Made by a program: the position numbers and the translations under genes
The notes under the pieces: generated by a model
What the model was told of the DNA's origin: nothing
The model's database searches: none
What the model saw: only the letters and a program-made list of their open reading frames with translations
Source: Apostichopus japonicus
Lineage: Eukaryota; Echinodermata; Holothuroidea; Aspidochirotida; Stichopodidae
Assembly (NCBI RefSeq): GCF_037975245.1
Contig: NC_092568.1
Span: 38,404,501-38,468,500 of the forward strand
Length of the DNA stretch: 64,000 nt
Direction of reading: 5' to 3'
Shown here: positions 25,111 through 39,189 of the stretch, piece by piece
Layout: every line of letters begins with the position of its first letter
Numbering within the stretch: position 1 is the first letter of the stretch

Positions 25111-25826
25111 TTTCATTTTTCCTCACCCACAACTCCGCACCCTTTCTTTCTTTATTTCTTTTTCACTATTCTTTTATCCTGTCATTGTTATGAAAAGTCC
25201 CTCCCCCCCCCCCTCACCACCACCGTTGAAGACATTGACTTGCCATATACCACTATTGTTGTGACCTGATCATTGCAATCACAAGTTTTTCTCCAGCCCC
25301 CTTTAATTCGAGACAAGTGTATCATTAGGGCTATATCATTCCGCATGCATGCATGCACGCACGCACGAGTGTTCTCCCTCAGGAAAAGTGCCGAAAAGAA
25401 ACGGGAGAACATCTTTCTTGATATGTTCTCAAACAAAATCTCTCGTTTTTTGTGGCTTGGATGTCGGAGTACACAAAAGGAAGTAAATGTGATGCACAAA
25501 TTAGGTCGATTGAGGCAATTTTAGACCACTTTAGGCTTCCCATGAGCAGCGTACGAACACTATGTTAAGAGGTTTGTTCACAAGTCGGACGAACGTGGCT
25601 AGCTTCAGACTCTCAGTGTGAGTGTGCGTGCGTGCGTCAGTCATTGGGGCAATCATATCCGGGCGTATATGCTACCATATAGCTTCTCAAGTCATATAAA
25701 AACATGCACATTATTTAGTTTAATGGGATAAGTAACCATATAGGTGGTCTAGAGTTGAACATCCAACTTTGCAAAATAAGTCTCGGGGCGGGCGGGTATA
25801 AAAAGCTTAAATTTCACCATTCTAAT

Positions 25827-25946
25827 GTCTACGACCATATCACGTTGAATATACCGGTTCTCGTCCGATCACCGAAGTCAAGCAGCGTCGAGCCTAGTCA
25901 GTACTTGGATGGGTGACCGCCTGGGAATACTAGGTGCCGTAGACTT
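25827..25946 (+). rRNA. 5S rRNA, copy 31
   Basis: No difference from copy 1 noticed. Spacer: C11, long, 836 bp. Confidence 0.98.
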
Positions 25947-26662
25947 TTTCATTTTTCCTCACCCACAACTCCGCACCCTTTCTTTCTTTATTTCTTTTTC
26001 ACTATTCTTTTATCCTGTCATTGTTATGAAAAGTCCCTCCCCCCCCCCCTCACCACCACCGTTGAAGACATTGACTTGCCATATACCACTATTGTTGTGA
26101 CCTGATCATTGCAATCACAAGTTTTTCTCCAGCCCCCTTTAATTCGAGACAAGTGTATCATTAGGGCTATATCATTCCGCATGCATGCATGCACGCACGC
26201 ACGAGTGTTCTCCCTCAGGAAAAGTGCCGAAAAGAAACGGGAGAACATCTTTCTTGATATGTTCTCAAACAAAATCTCTCGTTTTTTGTGGCTTGGATGT
26301 CGGAGTACACAAAAGGAAGTAAATGTGATGCACAAATTAGGTCGATTGAGGCAATTTTAGACCACTTTAGGCTTCCCATGAGCAGCGTACGAACACTATG
26401 TTAAGAGGTTTGTTCACAAGTCGGACGAACGTGGCTAGCTTCAGACTCTCAGTGTGAGTGTGCGTGCGTGCGTCAGTCATTGGGGCAATCATATCCGGGC
26501 GTATATGCTACCATATAGCTTCTCAAGTCATATAAAAACATGCACATTATTTAGTTTAATGGGATAAGTAACCATATAGGTGGTCTAGAGTTGAACATCC
26601 AACTTTGCAAAATAAGTCTCGGGGCGGGCGGGTATAAAAAGCTTAAATTTCACCATTCTAAT

Positions 26663-26783
26663 GTCTACGACCATATCACGTTGAATATACCGGTTCTCGT
26701 CCGATCACCGAAGTCAAGCAGCGTCGAGCCTAGTCAGTTACTTGGATGGGTGACCGCCTGGGAATACTAGGTGCCGTAGACTT
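26663..26783 (+). rRNA. 5S rRNA, copy 32 (1-nt insertion)
   Basis: 121 nt: one extra T in GTCAGT(T)ACTT near 26739, just before the C box, which changes A box to C box spacing by one base. Unlike the other variants it sits among clean units, so it is the best candidate for a real variant gene. Spacer: C12, long, 838 bp. Confidence 0.93.
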
Positions 26784-27500
26784 TTTCATTTTTCCTCACC
26801 CACAACTCCGCACCCTTTCTTTCTTTATTTCTTTTTCACTATTCTTTTATCCTGTCATTGTTATGAAAAGTCCCTCCCCCCCCCCCCTCACCACCACCGT
26901 TGAAGACATTGACTTGCCATATACCACTATTGTTGTGACCTGATCATTGCAATCACAAGTTTTTCTCCAGCCCCCTTTAATTCGAGACAAGTGTATCATT
27001 AGGGCTATATCATTCCGCATGCATGCATGCACGCACGCACGAGTGTTCTCCCTCAGGAAAAGTGCCGAAAAGAAACGGGAGAACATCTTTCTTGATATGT
27101 TCTCAAACAAAATCTCTCGTTTTTTGTGGCTTGGATGTCGGAGTACACAAAAGGAAGTAAATGTGATGCACAAATTAGGTCGATTGAGGCAATTTTAGAC
27201 CACTTTAGGCTTCCCATGAGCAGCGTACGAACACTATGTTAAGAGGTTTGTTCACAAGTCGGACGAACGTGGCTAGCTTCAGACTCTCAGTGTGAGTGTG
27301 CGTGCGTGCGTCAGTCATTGGGGCAATCATATCCGGGCGTATATGCTACCATATAGCTTCTCAAGTCATATAAAAACATGCACATTATTTAGTTTAATGG
27401 GATAAGTAACCATATAGGTGGTCTAGAGTTGAACATCCAACTTTGCAAAATAAGTCTCGGGGCGGGCGGGTATAAAAAGCTTAAATTTCACCATTCTAAT

Positions 27501-27620
27501 GTCTACGACCATATCACGTTGAATATACCGGTTCTCGTCCGATCACCGAAGTCAAGCAGCGTCGAGCCTAGTCAGTACTTGGATGGGTGACCGCCTGGGA
27601 ATACTAGGTGCCGTAGACTT
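27501..27620 (+). rRNA. 5S rRNA, copy 33
   Basis: No difference from copy 1 noticed. Spacer: C12, long, 837 bp. Confidence 0.98.
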
Positions 27621-28337
27621 TTTCATTTTTCCTCACCCACAACTCCGCACCCTTTCTTTCTTTATTTCTTTTTCACTATTCTTTTATCCTGTCATTGTTA
27701 TGAAAAGTCCCTCCCCCCCCCCCCTCACCACCACCGTTGAAGACATTGACTTGCCATATACCACTATTGTTGTGACCTGATCATTGCAATCACAAGTTTT
27801 TCTCCAGCCCCCTTTAATTCGAGACAAGTGTATCATTAGGGCTATATCATTCCGCATGCATGCATGCACGCACGCACGAGTGTTCTCCCTCAGGAAAAGT
27901 GCCGAAAAGAAACGGGAGAACATCTTTCTTGATATGTTCTCAAACAAAATCTCTCGTTTTTTGTGGCTTGGATGTCGGAGTACACAAAAGGAAGTAAATG
28001 TGATGCACAAATTAGGTCGATTGAGGCAATTTTAGACCACTTTAGGCTTCCCATGAGCAGCGTACGAACACTATGTTAAGAGGTTTGTTCACAAGTCGGA
28101 CGAACGTGGCTAGCTTCAGACTCTCAGTGTGAGTGTGCGTGCGTGCGTCAGTCATTGGGGCAATCATATCCGGGCGTATATGCTACCATATAGCTTCTCA
28201 AGTCATATAAAAACATGCACATTATTTAGTTTAATGGGATAAGTAACCATATAGGTGGTCTAGAGTTGAACATCCAACTTTGCAAAATAAGTCTCGGGGC
28301 GGGCGGGTATAAAAAGCTTAAATTTCACCATTCTAAT

Positions 28338-28457
28338 GTCTACGACCATATCACGTTGAATATACCGGTTCTCGTCCGATCACCGAAGTCAAGCAGCGTC
28401 GAGCCTAGTCAGTACTTGGATGGGTGACCGCCTGGGAATACTAGGTGCCGTAGACTT
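28338..28457 (+). rRNA. 5S rRNA, copy 34
   Basis: No difference from copy 1 noticed. Spacer: C11, long, with a TC dinucleotide gained near 28640; 838 bp. Confidence 0.98.
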
Positions 28458-29175
28458 TTTCATTTTTCCTCACCCACAACTCCGCACCCTTTCTTTCTTT
28501 ATTTCTTTTTCACTATTCTTTTATCCTGTCATTGTTATGAAAAGTCCCTCCCCCCCCCCCTCACCACCACCGTTGAAGACATTGACTTGCCATATACCAC
28601 TATTGTTGTGACCTGATCATTGCAATCACAAGTTTTTCTCTCCAGCCCCCTTTAATTCGAGACAAGTGTATCATTAGGGCTATATCATTCCGCATGCATG
28701 CATGCACGCACGCACGAGTGTTCTCCCTCAGGAAAAGTGCCGAAAAGAAACGGGAGAACATCTTTCTTGATATGTTCTCAAACAAAATCTCTCGTTTTTT
28801 GTGGCTTGGATGTCGGAGTACACAAAAGGAAGTAAATGTGATGCACAAATTAGGTCGATTGAGGCAATTTTAGACCACTTTAGGCTTCCCATGAGCAGCG
28901 TACGAACACTATGTTAAGAGGTTTGTTCACAAGTCGGACGAACGTGGCTAGCTTCAGACTCTCAGTGTGAGTGTGCGTGCGTGCGTCAGTCATTGGGGCA
29001 ATCATATCCGGGCGTATATGCTACCATATAGCTTCTCAAGTCATATAAAAACATGCACATTATTTAGTTTAATGGGATAAGTAACCATATAGGTGGTCTA
29101 GAGTTGAACATCCAACTTTGCAAAATAAGTCTCGGGGCGGGCGGGTATAAAAAGCTTAAATTTCACCATTCTAAT

Positions 29176-29295
29176 GTCTACGACCATATCACGTTGAATA
29201 TACCGGTTCTCGTCCGATCACCGAAGTCAAGCAGCGTCGAGCCTAGTCAGTACTTGGATGGGTGACCGCCTGGGAATACTAGGTGCCGTAGACTT
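29176..29295 (+). rRNA. 5S rRNA, copy 35
   Basis: No difference from copy 1 noticed. Spacer: C11, short, 832 bp. Confidence 0.98.
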
Positions 29296-30007
29296 TTTCA
29301 TTTTTCCTCACCCACAACTCCGCACCCTTTCTTTCTTTATTTCTTTTTCACTATTCTTTTATCCTGTCATTGTTATGAAAAGTCCCTCCCCCCCCCCCTC
29401 ACCACCACCGTTGAAGACATTGACTTGCCATATACCACTATTGTTGTGACCTGATCATTGCAATCACAAGTTTTTCTCCAGCCCCCTTTAATTCGAGACA
29501 AGTGTATCATTAGGGCTATATCATTCCGCATGCATGCACGCACGCACGAGTGTTCTCCCTCAGGAAAAGTGCCGAAAAGAAACGGGAGAACATCTTTCTT
29601 GATATGTTCTCAAACAAAATCTCTCGTTTTTTGTGGCTTGGATGTCGGAGTACACAAAAGGAAGTAAATGTGATGCACAAATTAGGTCGATTGAGGCAAT
29701 TTTAGACCACTTTAGGCTTCCCATGAGCAGCGTACGAACACTATGTTAAGAGGTTTGTTCACAAGTCGGACGAACGTGGCTAGCTTCAGACTCTCAGTGT
29801 GAGTGTGCGTGCGTGCGTCAGTCATTGGGGCAATCATATCCGGGCGTATATGCTACCATATAGCTTCTCAAGTCATATAAAAACATGCACATTATTTAGT
29901 TTAATGGGATAAGTAACCATATAGGTGGTCTAGAGTTGAACATCCAACTTTGCAAAATAAGTCTCGGGGCGGGCGGGTATAAAAAGCTTAAATTTCACCA
30001 TTCTAAT

Positions 30008-30127
30008 GTCTACGACCATATCACGTTGAATATACCGGTTCTCGTCCGATCACCGAAGTCAAGCAGCGTCGAGCCTAGTCAGTACTTGGATGGGTGACCG
30101 CCTGGGAATACTAGGTGCCGTAGACTT
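30008..30127 (+). rRNA. 5S rRNA, copy 36
   Basis: No difference from copy 1 noticed. Spacer: C12, long, 837 bp. Confidence 0.98.
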
Positions 30128-30844
30128 TTTCATTTTTCCTCACCCACAACTCCGCACCCTTTCTTTCTTTATTTCTTTTTCACTATTCTTTTATCCTGTC
30201 ATTGTTATGAAAAGTCCCTCCCCCCCCCCCCTCACCACCACCGTTGAAGACATTGACTTGCCATATACCACTATTGTTGTGACCTGATCATTGCAATCAC
30301 AAGTTTTTCTCCAGCCCCCTTTAATTCGAGACAAGTGTATCATTAGGGCTATATCATTCCGCATGCATGCATGCACGCACGCACGAGTGTTCTCCCTCAG
30401 GAAAAGTGCCGAAAAGAAACGGGAGAACATCTTTCTTGATATGTTCTCAAACAAAATCTCTCGTTTTTTGTGGCTTGGATGTCGGAGTACACAAAAGGAA
30501 GTAAATGTGATGCACAAATTAGGTCGATTGAGGCAATTTTAGACCACTTTAGGCTTCCCATGAGCAGCGTACGAACACTATGTTAAGAGGTTTGTTCACA
30601 AGTCGGACGAACGTGGCTAGCTTCAGACTCTCAGTGTGAGTGTGCGTGCGTGCGTCAGTCATTGGGGCAATCATATCCGGGCGTATATGCTACCATATAG
30701 CTTCTCAAGTCATATAAAAACATGCACATTATTTAGTTTAATGGGATAAGTAACCATATAGGTGGTCTAGAGTTGAACATCCAACTTTGCAAAATAAGTC
30801 TCGGGGCGGGCGGGTATAAAAAGCTTAAATTTCACCATTCTAAT

Positions 30845-30964
30845 GTCTACGACCATATCACGTTGAATATACCGGTTCTCGTCCGATCACCGAAGTCAAG
30901 CAGCGTCGAGCCTAGTCAGTACTTGGATGGGTGACCGCCTGGGAATACTAGGTGCCGTAGACTT
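30845..30964 (+). rRNA. 5S rRNA, copy 37
   Basis: No difference from copy 1 noticed. Spacer: C10, short, 831 bp. Confidence 0.98.
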
Positions 30965-31675
30965 TTTCATTTTTCCTCACCCACAACTCCGCACCCTTTC
31001 TTTCTTTATTTCTTTTTCACTATTCTTTTATCCTGTCATTGTTATGAAAAGTCCCTCCCCCCCCCCTCACCACCACCGTTGAAGACATTGACTTGCCATA
31101 TACCACTATTGTTGTGACCTGATCATTGCAATCACAAGTTTTTCTCCAGCCCCCTTTAATTCGAGACAAGTGTATCATTAGGGCTATATCATTCCGCATG
31201 CATGCACGCACGCACGAGTGTTCTCCCTCAGGAAAAGTGCCGAAAAGAAACGGGAGAACATCTTTCTTGATATGTTCTCAAACAAAATCTCTCGTTTTTT
31301 GTGGCTTGGATGTCGGAGTACACAAAAGGAAGTAAATGTGATGCACAAATTAGGTCGATTGAGGCAATTTTAGACCACTTTAGGCTTCCCATGAGCAGCG
31401 TACGAACACTATGTTAAGAGGTTTGTTCACAAGTCGGACGAACGTGGCTAGCTTCAGACTCTCAGTGTGAGTGTGCGTGCGTGCGTCAGTCATTGGGGCA
31501 ATCATATCCGGGCGTATATGCTACCATATAGCTTCTCAAGTCATATAAAAACATGCACATTATTTAGTTTAATGGGATAAGTAACCATATAGGTGGTCTA
31601 GAGTTGAACATCCAACTTTGCAAAATAAGTCTCGGGGCGGGCGGGTATAAAAAGCTTAAATTTCACCATTCTAAT

Positions 31676-31795
31676 GTCTACGACCATATCACGTTGAATA
31701 TACCGGTTCTCGTCCGATCACCGAAGTCAAGCAGCGTCGAGCCTAGTCAGTACTTGGATGGGTGACCGCCTGGGAATACTAGGTGCCGTAGACTT
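31676..31795 (+). rRNA. 5S rRNA, copy 38
   Basis: No difference from copy 1 noticed. Spacer: C11, long, 836 bp. Confidence 0.98.
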
Positions 31796-32511
31796 TTTCA
31801 TTTTTCCTCACCCACAACTCCGCACCCTTTCTTTCTTTATTTCTTTTTCACTATTCTTTTATCCTGTCATTGTTATGAAAAGTCCCTCCCCCCCCCCCTC
31901 ACCACCACCGTTGAAGACATTGACTTGCCATATACCACTATTGTTGTGACCTGATCATTGCAATCACAAGTTTTTCTCCAGCCCCCTTTAATTCGAGACA
32001 AGTGTATCATTAGGGCTATATCATTCCGCATGCATGCATGCACGCACGCACGAGTGTTCTCCCTCAGGAAAAGTGCCGAAAAGAAACGGGAGAACATCTT
32101 TCTTGATATGTTCTCAAACAAAATCTCTCGTTTTTTGTGGCTTGGATGTCGGAGTACACAAAAGGAAGTAAATGTGATGCACAAATTAGGTCGATTGAGG
32201 CAATTTTAGACCACTTTAGGCTTCCCATGAGCAGCGTACGAACACTATGTTAAGAGGTTTGTTCACAAGTCGGACGAACGTGGCTAGCTTCAGACTCTCA
32301 GTGTGAGTGTGCGTGCGTGCGTCAGTCATTGGGGCAATCATATCCGGGCGTATATGCTACCATATAGCTTCTCAAGTCATATAAAAACATGCACATTATT
32401 TAGTTTAATGGGATAAGTAACCATATAGGTGGTCTAGAGTTGAACATCCAACTTTGCAAAATAAGTCTCGGGGCGGGCGGGTATAAAAAGCTTAAATTTC
32501 ACCATTCTAAT

Positions 32512-32631
32512 GTCTACGACCATATCACGTTGAATATACCGGTTCTCGTCCGATCACCGAAGTCAAGCAGCGTCGAGCCTAGTCAGTACTTGGATGGGTG
32601 ACCGCCTGGGAATACTAGGTGCCGTAGACTT
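32512..32631 (+). rRNA. 5S rRNA, copy 39
   Basis: No difference from copy 1 noticed. Spacer: C11, short, 832 bp. Confidence 0.98.
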
Positions 32632-33343
32632 TTTCATTTTTCCTCACCCACAACTCCGCACCCTTTCTTTCTTTATTTCTTTTTCACTATTCTTTTATCC
32701 TGTCATTGTTATGAAAAGTCCCTCCCCCCCCCCCTCACCACCACCGTTGAAGACATTGACTTGCCATATACCACTATTGTTGTGACCTGATCATTGCAAT
32801 CACAAGTTTTTCTCCAGCCCCCTTTAATTCGAGACAAGTGTATCATTAGGGCTATATCATTCCGCATGCATGCACGCACGCACGAGTGTTCTCCCTCAGG
32901 AAAAGTGCCGAAAAGAAACGGGAGAACATCTTTCTTGATATGTTCTCAAACAAAATCTCTCGTTTTTTGTGGCTTGGATGTCGGAGTACACAAAAGGAAG
33001 TAAATGTGATGCACAAATTAGGTCGATTGAGGCAATTTTAGACCACTTTAGGCTTCCCATGAGCAGCGTACGAACACTATGTTAAGAGGTTTGTTCACAA
33101 GTCGGACGAACGTGGCTAGCTTCAGACTCTCAGTGTGAGTGTGCGTGCGTGCGTCAGTCATTGGGGCAATCATATCCGGGCGTATATGCTACCATATAGC
33201 TTCTCAAGTCATATAAAAACATGCACATTATTTAGTTTAATGGGATAAGTAACCATATAGGTGGTCTAGAGTTGAACATCCAACTTTGCAAAATAAGTCT
33301 CGGGGCGGGCGGGTATAAAAAGCTTAAATTTCACCATTCTAAT

Positions 33344-33463
33344 GTCTACGACCATATCACGTTGAATATACCGGTTCTCGTCCGATCACCGAAGTCAAGC
33401 AGCGTCGAGCCTAGTCAGTACTTGGATGGGTGACCGCCTGGGAATACTAGGTGCCGTAGACTT
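33344..33463 (+). rRNA. 5S rRNA, copy 40
   Basis: No difference from copy 1 noticed. Spacer: C12, long, 837 bp. Confidence 0.98.
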
Positions 33464-34180
33464 TTTCATTTTTCCTCACCCACAACTCCGCACCCTTTCT
33501 TTCTTTATTTCTTTTTCACTATTCTTTTATCCTGTCATTGTTATGAAAAGTCCCTCCCCCCCCCCCCTCACCACCACCGTTGAAGACATTGACTTGCCAT
33601 ATACCACTATTGTTGTGACCTGATCATTGCAATCACAAGTTTTTCTCCAGCCCCCTTTAATTCGAGACAAGTGTATCATTAGGGCTATATCATTCCGCAT
33701 GCATGCATGCACGCACGCACGAGTGTTCTCCCTCAGGAAAAGTGCCGAAAAGAAACGGGAGAACATCTTTCTTGATATGTTCTCAAACAAAATCTCTCGT
33801 TTTTTGTGGCTTGGATGTCGGAGTACACAAAAGGAAGTAAATGTGATGCACAAATTAGGTCGATTGAGGCAATTTTAGACCACTTTAGGCTTCCCATGAG
33901 CAGCGTACGAACACTATGTTAAGAGGTTTGTTCACAAGTCGGACGAACGTGGCTAGCTTCAGACTCTCAGTGTGAGTGTGCGTGCGTGCGTCAGTCATTG
34001 GGGCAATCATATCCGGGCGTATATGCTACCATATAGCTTCTCAAGTCATATAAAAACATGCACATTATTTAGTTTAATGGGATAAGTAACCATATAGGTG
34101 GTCTAGAGTTGAACATCCAACTTTGCAAAATAAGTCTCGGGGCGGGCGGGTATAAAAAGCTTAAATTTCACCATTCTAAT

Positions 34181-34300
34181 GTCTACGACCATATCACGTT
34201 GAATATACCGGTTCTCGTCCGATCACCGAAGTCAAGCAGCGTCGAGCCTAGTCAGTACTTGGATGGGTGACCGCCTGGGAATACTAGGTGCCGTAGACTT
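34181..34300 (+). rRNA. 5S rRNA, copy 41
   Basis: No difference from copy 1 noticed. Spacer: C10, long, one C lost in the hairpin arm near 34565; 834 bp. Confidence 0.98.
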
Positions 34301-35014
34301 TTTCATTTTTCCTCACCCACAACTCCGCACCCTTTCTTTCTTTATTTCTTTTTCACTATTCTTTTATCCTGTCATTGTTATGAAAAGTCCCTCCCCCCCC
34401 CCTCACCACCACCGTTGAAGACATTGACTTGCCATATACCACTATTGTTGTGACCTGATCATTGCAATCACAAGTTTTTCTCCAGCCCCCTTTAATTCGA
34501 GACAAGTGTATCATTAGGGCTATATCATTCCGCATGCATGCATGCACGCACGCACGAGTGTTCTCCTCAGGAAAAGTGCCGAAAAGAAACGGGAGAACAT
34601 CTTTCTTGATATGTTCTCAAACAAAATCTCTCGTTTTTTGTGGCTTGGATGTCGGAGTACACAAAAGGAAGTAAATGTGATGCACAAATTAGGTCGATTG
34701 AGGCAATTTTAGACCACTTTAGGCTTCCCATGAGCAGCGTACGAACACTATGTTAAGAGGTTTGTTCACAAGTCGGACGAACGTGGCTAGCTTCAGACTC
34801 TCAGTGTGAGTGTGCGTGCGTGCGTCAGTCATTGGGGCAATCATATCCGGGCGTATATGCTACCATATAGCTTCTCAAGTCATATAAAAACATGCACATT
34901 ATTTAGTTTAATGGGATAAGTAACCATATAGGTGGTCTAGAGTTGAACATCCAACTTTGCAAAATAAGTCTCGGGGCGGGCGGGTATAAAAAGCTTAAAT
35001 TTCACCATTCTAAT

Positions 35015-35134
35015 GTCTACGACCATATCACGTTGAATATACCGGTTCTCGTCCGATCACCGAAGTCAAGCAGCGTCGAGCCTAGTCAGTACTTGGATGG
35101 GTGACCGCCTGGGAATACTAGGTGCCGTAGACTT
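35015..35134 (+). rRNA. 5S rRNA, copy 42
   Basis: No difference from copy 1 noticed. Spacer: C11, short, 832 bp. Confidence 0.98.
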
Positions 35135-35846
35135 TTTCATTTTTCCTCACCCACAACTCCGCACCCTTTCTTTCTTTATTTCTTTTTCACTATTCTTTTA
35201 TCCTGTCATTGTTATGAAAAGTCCCTCCCCCCCCCCCTCACCACCACCGTTGAAGACATTGACTTGCCATATACCACTATTGTTGTGACCTGATCATTGC
35301 AATCACAAGTTTTTCTCCAGCCCCCTTTAATTCGAGACAAGTGTATCATTAGGGCTATATCATTCCGCATGCATGCACGCACGCACGAGTGTTCTCCCTC
35401 AGGAAAAGTGCCGAAAAGAAACGGGAGAACATCTTTCTTGATATGTTCTCAAACAAAATCTCTCGTTTTTTGTGGCTTGGATGTCGGAGTACACAAAAGG
35501 AAGTAAATGTGATGCACAAATTAGGTCGATTGAGGCAATTTTAGACCACTTTAGGCTTCCCATGAGCAGCGTACGAACACTATGTTAAGAGGTTTGTTCA
35601 CAAGTCGGACGAACGTGGCTAGCTTCAGACTCTCAGTGTGAGTGTGCGTGCGTGCGTCAGTCATTGGGGCAATCATATCCGGGCGTATATGCTACCATAT
35701 AGCTTCTCAAGTCATATAAAAACATGCACATTATTTAGTTTAATGGGATAAGTAACCATATAGGTGGTCTAGAGTTGAACATCCAACTTTGCAAAATAAG
35801 TCTCGGGGCGGGCGGGTATAAAAAGCTTAAATTTCACCATTCTAAT

Positions 35847-35966
35847 GTCTACGACCATATCACGTTGAATATACCGGTTCTCGTCCGATCACCGAAGTCA
35901 AGCAGCGTCGAGCCTAGTCAGTACTTGGATGGGTGACCGCCTGGGAATACTAGGTGCCGTAGACTT
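35847..35966 (+). rRNA. 5S rRNA, copy 43
   Basis: No difference from copy 1 noticed. Spacer: C12, long, 837 bp. Confidence 0.98.
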
Positions 35967-36683
35967 TTTCATTTTTCCTCACCCACAACTCCGCACCCTT
36001 TCTTTCTTTATTTCTTTTTCACTATTCTTTTATCCTGTCATTGTTATGAAAAGTCCCTCCCCCCCCCCCCTCACCACCACCGTTGAAGACATTGACTTGC
36101 CATATACCACTATTGTTGTGACCTGATCATTGCAATCACAAGTTTTTCTCCAGCCCCCTTTAATTCGAGACAAGTGTATCATTAGGGCTATATCATTCCG
36201 CATGCATGCATGCACGCACGCACGAGTGTTCTCCCTCAGGAAAAGTGCCGAAAAGAAACGGGAGAACATCTTTCTTGATATGTTCTCAAACAAAATCTCT
36301 CGTTTTTTGTGGCTTGGATGTCGGAGTACACAAAAGGAAGTAAATGTGATGCACAAATTAGGTCGATTGAGGCAATTTTAGACCACTTTAGGCTTCCCAT
36401 GAGCAGCGTACGAACACTATGTTAAGAGGTTTGTTCACAAGTCGGACGAACGTGGCTAGCTTCAGACTCTCAGTGTGAGTGTGCGTGCGTGCGTCAGTCA
36501 TTGGGGCAATCATATCCGGGCGTATATGCTACCATATAGCTTCTCAAGTCATATAAAAACATGCACATTATTTAGTTTAATGGGATAAGTAACCATATAG
36601 GTGGTCTAGAGTTGAACATCCAACTTTGCAAAATAAGTCTCGGGGCGGGCGGGTATAAAAAGCTTAAATTTCACCATTCTAAT

Positions 36684-36803
36684 GTCTACGACCATATCAC
36701 GTTGAATATACCGGTTCTCGTCCGATCACCGAAGTCAAGCAGCGTCGAGCCTAGTCAGTACTTGGATGGGTGACCGCCTGGGAATACTAGGTGCCGTAGA
36801 CTT
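36684..36803 (+). rRNA. 5S rRNA, copy 44
   Basis: No difference from copy 1 noticed. Spacer: C11, long, one G lost from the GC box near 37480; 835 bp. Confidence 0.98.
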
Positions 36804-37518
36804 TTTCATTTTTCCTCACCCACAACTCCGCACCCTTTCTTTCTTTATTTCTTTTTCACTATTCTTTTATCCTGTCATTGTTATGAAAAGTCCCTCCCCC
36901 CCCCCCTCACCACCACCGTTGAAGACATTGACTTGCCATATACCACTATTGTTGTGACCTGATCATTGCAATCACAAGTTTTTCTCCAGCCCCCTTTAAT
37001 TCGAGACAAGTGTATCATTAGGGCTATATCATTCCGCATGCATGCATGCACGCACGCACGAGTGTTCTCCCTCAGGAAAAGTGCCGAAAAGAAACGGGAG
37101 AACATCTTTCTTGATATGTTCTCAAACAAAATCTCTCGTTTTTTGTGGCTTGGATGTCGGAGTACACAAAAGGAAGTAAATGTGATGCACAAATTAGGTC
37201 GATTGAGGCAATTTTAGACCACTTTAGGCTTCCCATGAGCAGCGTACGAACACTATGTTAAGAGGTTTGTTCACAAGTCGGACGAACGTGGCTAGCTTCA
37301 GACTCTCAGTGTGAGTGTGCGTGCGTGCGTCAGTCATTGGGGCAATCATATCCGGGCGTATATGCTACCATATAGCTTCTCAAGTCATATAAAAACATGC
37401 ACATTATTTAGTTTAATGGGATAAGTAACCATATAGGTGGTCTAGAGTTGAACATCCAACTTTGCAAAATAAGTCTCGGGCGGGCGGGTATAAAAAGCTT
37501 AAATTTCACCATTCTAAT

Positions 37519-37638
37519 GTCTACGACCATATCACGTTGAATATACCGGTTCTCGTCCGATCACCGAAGTCAAGCAGCGTCGAGCCTAGTCAGTACTTGG
37601 ATGGGTGACCGCCTGGGAATACTAGGTGCCGTAGACTT
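37519..37638 (+). rRNA. 5S rRNA, copy 45
   Basis: No difference from copy 1 noticed. Spacer: C11, long, one C lost before the GCAT tract near 37869; 835 bp. Confidence 0.98.
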
Positions 37639-38353
37639 TTTCATTTTTCCTCACCCACAACTCCGCACCCTTTCTTTCTTTATTTCTTTTTCACTATTCT
37701 TTTATCCTGTCATTGTTATGAAAAGTCCCTCCCCCCCCCCCTCACCACCACCGTTGAAGACATTGACTTGCCATATACCACTATTGTTGTGACCTGATCA
37801 TTGCAATCACAAGTTTTTCTCCAGCCCCCTTTAATTCGAGACAAGTGTATCATTAGGGCTATATCATTCGCATGCATGCATGCACGCACGCACGAGTGTT
37901 CTCCCTCAGGAAAAGTGCCGAAAAGAAACGGGAGAACATCTTTCTTGATATGTTCTCAAACAAAATCTCTCGTTTTTTGTGGCTTGGATGTCGGAGTACA
38001 CAAAAGGAAGTAAATGTGATGCACAAATTAGGTCGATTGAGGCAATTTTAGACCACTTTAGGCTTCCCATGAGCAGCGTACGAACACTATGTTAAGAGGT
38101 TTGTTCACAAGTCGGACGAACGTGGCTAGCTTCAGACTCTCAGTGTGAGTGTGCGTGCGTGCGTCAGTCATTGGGGCAATCATATCCGGGCGTATATGCT
38201 ACCATATAGCTTCTCAAGTCATATAAAAACATGCACATTATTTAGTTTAATGGGATAAGTAACCATATAGGTGGTCTAGAGTTGAACATCCAACTTTGCA
38301 AAATAAGTCTCGGGGCGGGCGGGTATAAAAAGCTTAAATTTCACCATTCTAAT

Positions 38354-38473
38354 GTCTACGACCATATCACGTTGAATATACCGGTTCTCGTCCGATCACC
38401 GAAGTCAAGCAGCGTCGAGCCTAGTCAGTACTTGGATGGGTGACCGCCTGGGAATACTAGGTGCCGTAGACTT
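38354..38473 (+). rRNA. 5S rRNA, copy 46
   Basis: No difference from copy 1 noticed. Spacer: C11, long, 836 bp. Confidence 0.98.
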
Positions 38474-39189
38474 TTTCATTTTTCCTCACCCACAACTCCG
38501 CACCCTTTCTTTCTTTATTTCTTTTTCACTATTCTTTTATCCTGTCATTGTTATGAAAAGTCCCTCCCCCCCCCCCTCACCACCACCGTTGAAGACATTG
38601 ACTTGCCATATACCACTATTGTTGTGACCTGATCATTGCAATCACAAGTTTTTCTCCAGCCCCCTTTAATTCGAGACAAGTGTATCATTAGGGCTATATC
38701 ATTCCGCATGCATGCATGCACGCACGCACGAGTGTTCTCCCTCAGGAAAAGTGCCGAAAAGAAACGGGAGAACATCTTTCTTGATATGTTCTCAAACAAA
38801 ATCTCTCGTTTTTTGTGGCTTGGATGTCGGAGTACACAAAAGGAAGTAAATGTGATGCACAAATTAGGTCGATTGAGGCAATTTTAGACCACTTTAGGCT
38901 TCCCATGAGCAGCGTACGAACACTATGTTAAGAGGTTTGTTCACAAGTCGGACGAACGTGGCTAGCTTCAGACTCTCAGTGTGAGTGTGCGTGCGTGCGT
39001 CAGTCATTGGGGCAATCATATCCGGGCGTATATGCTACCATATAGCTTCTCAAGTCATATAAAAACATGCACATTATTTAGTTTAATGGGATAAGTAACC
39101 ATATAGGTGGTCTAGAGTTGAACATCCAACTTTGCAAAATAAGTCTCGGGGCGGGCGGGTATAAAAAGCTTAAATTTCACCATTCTAAT

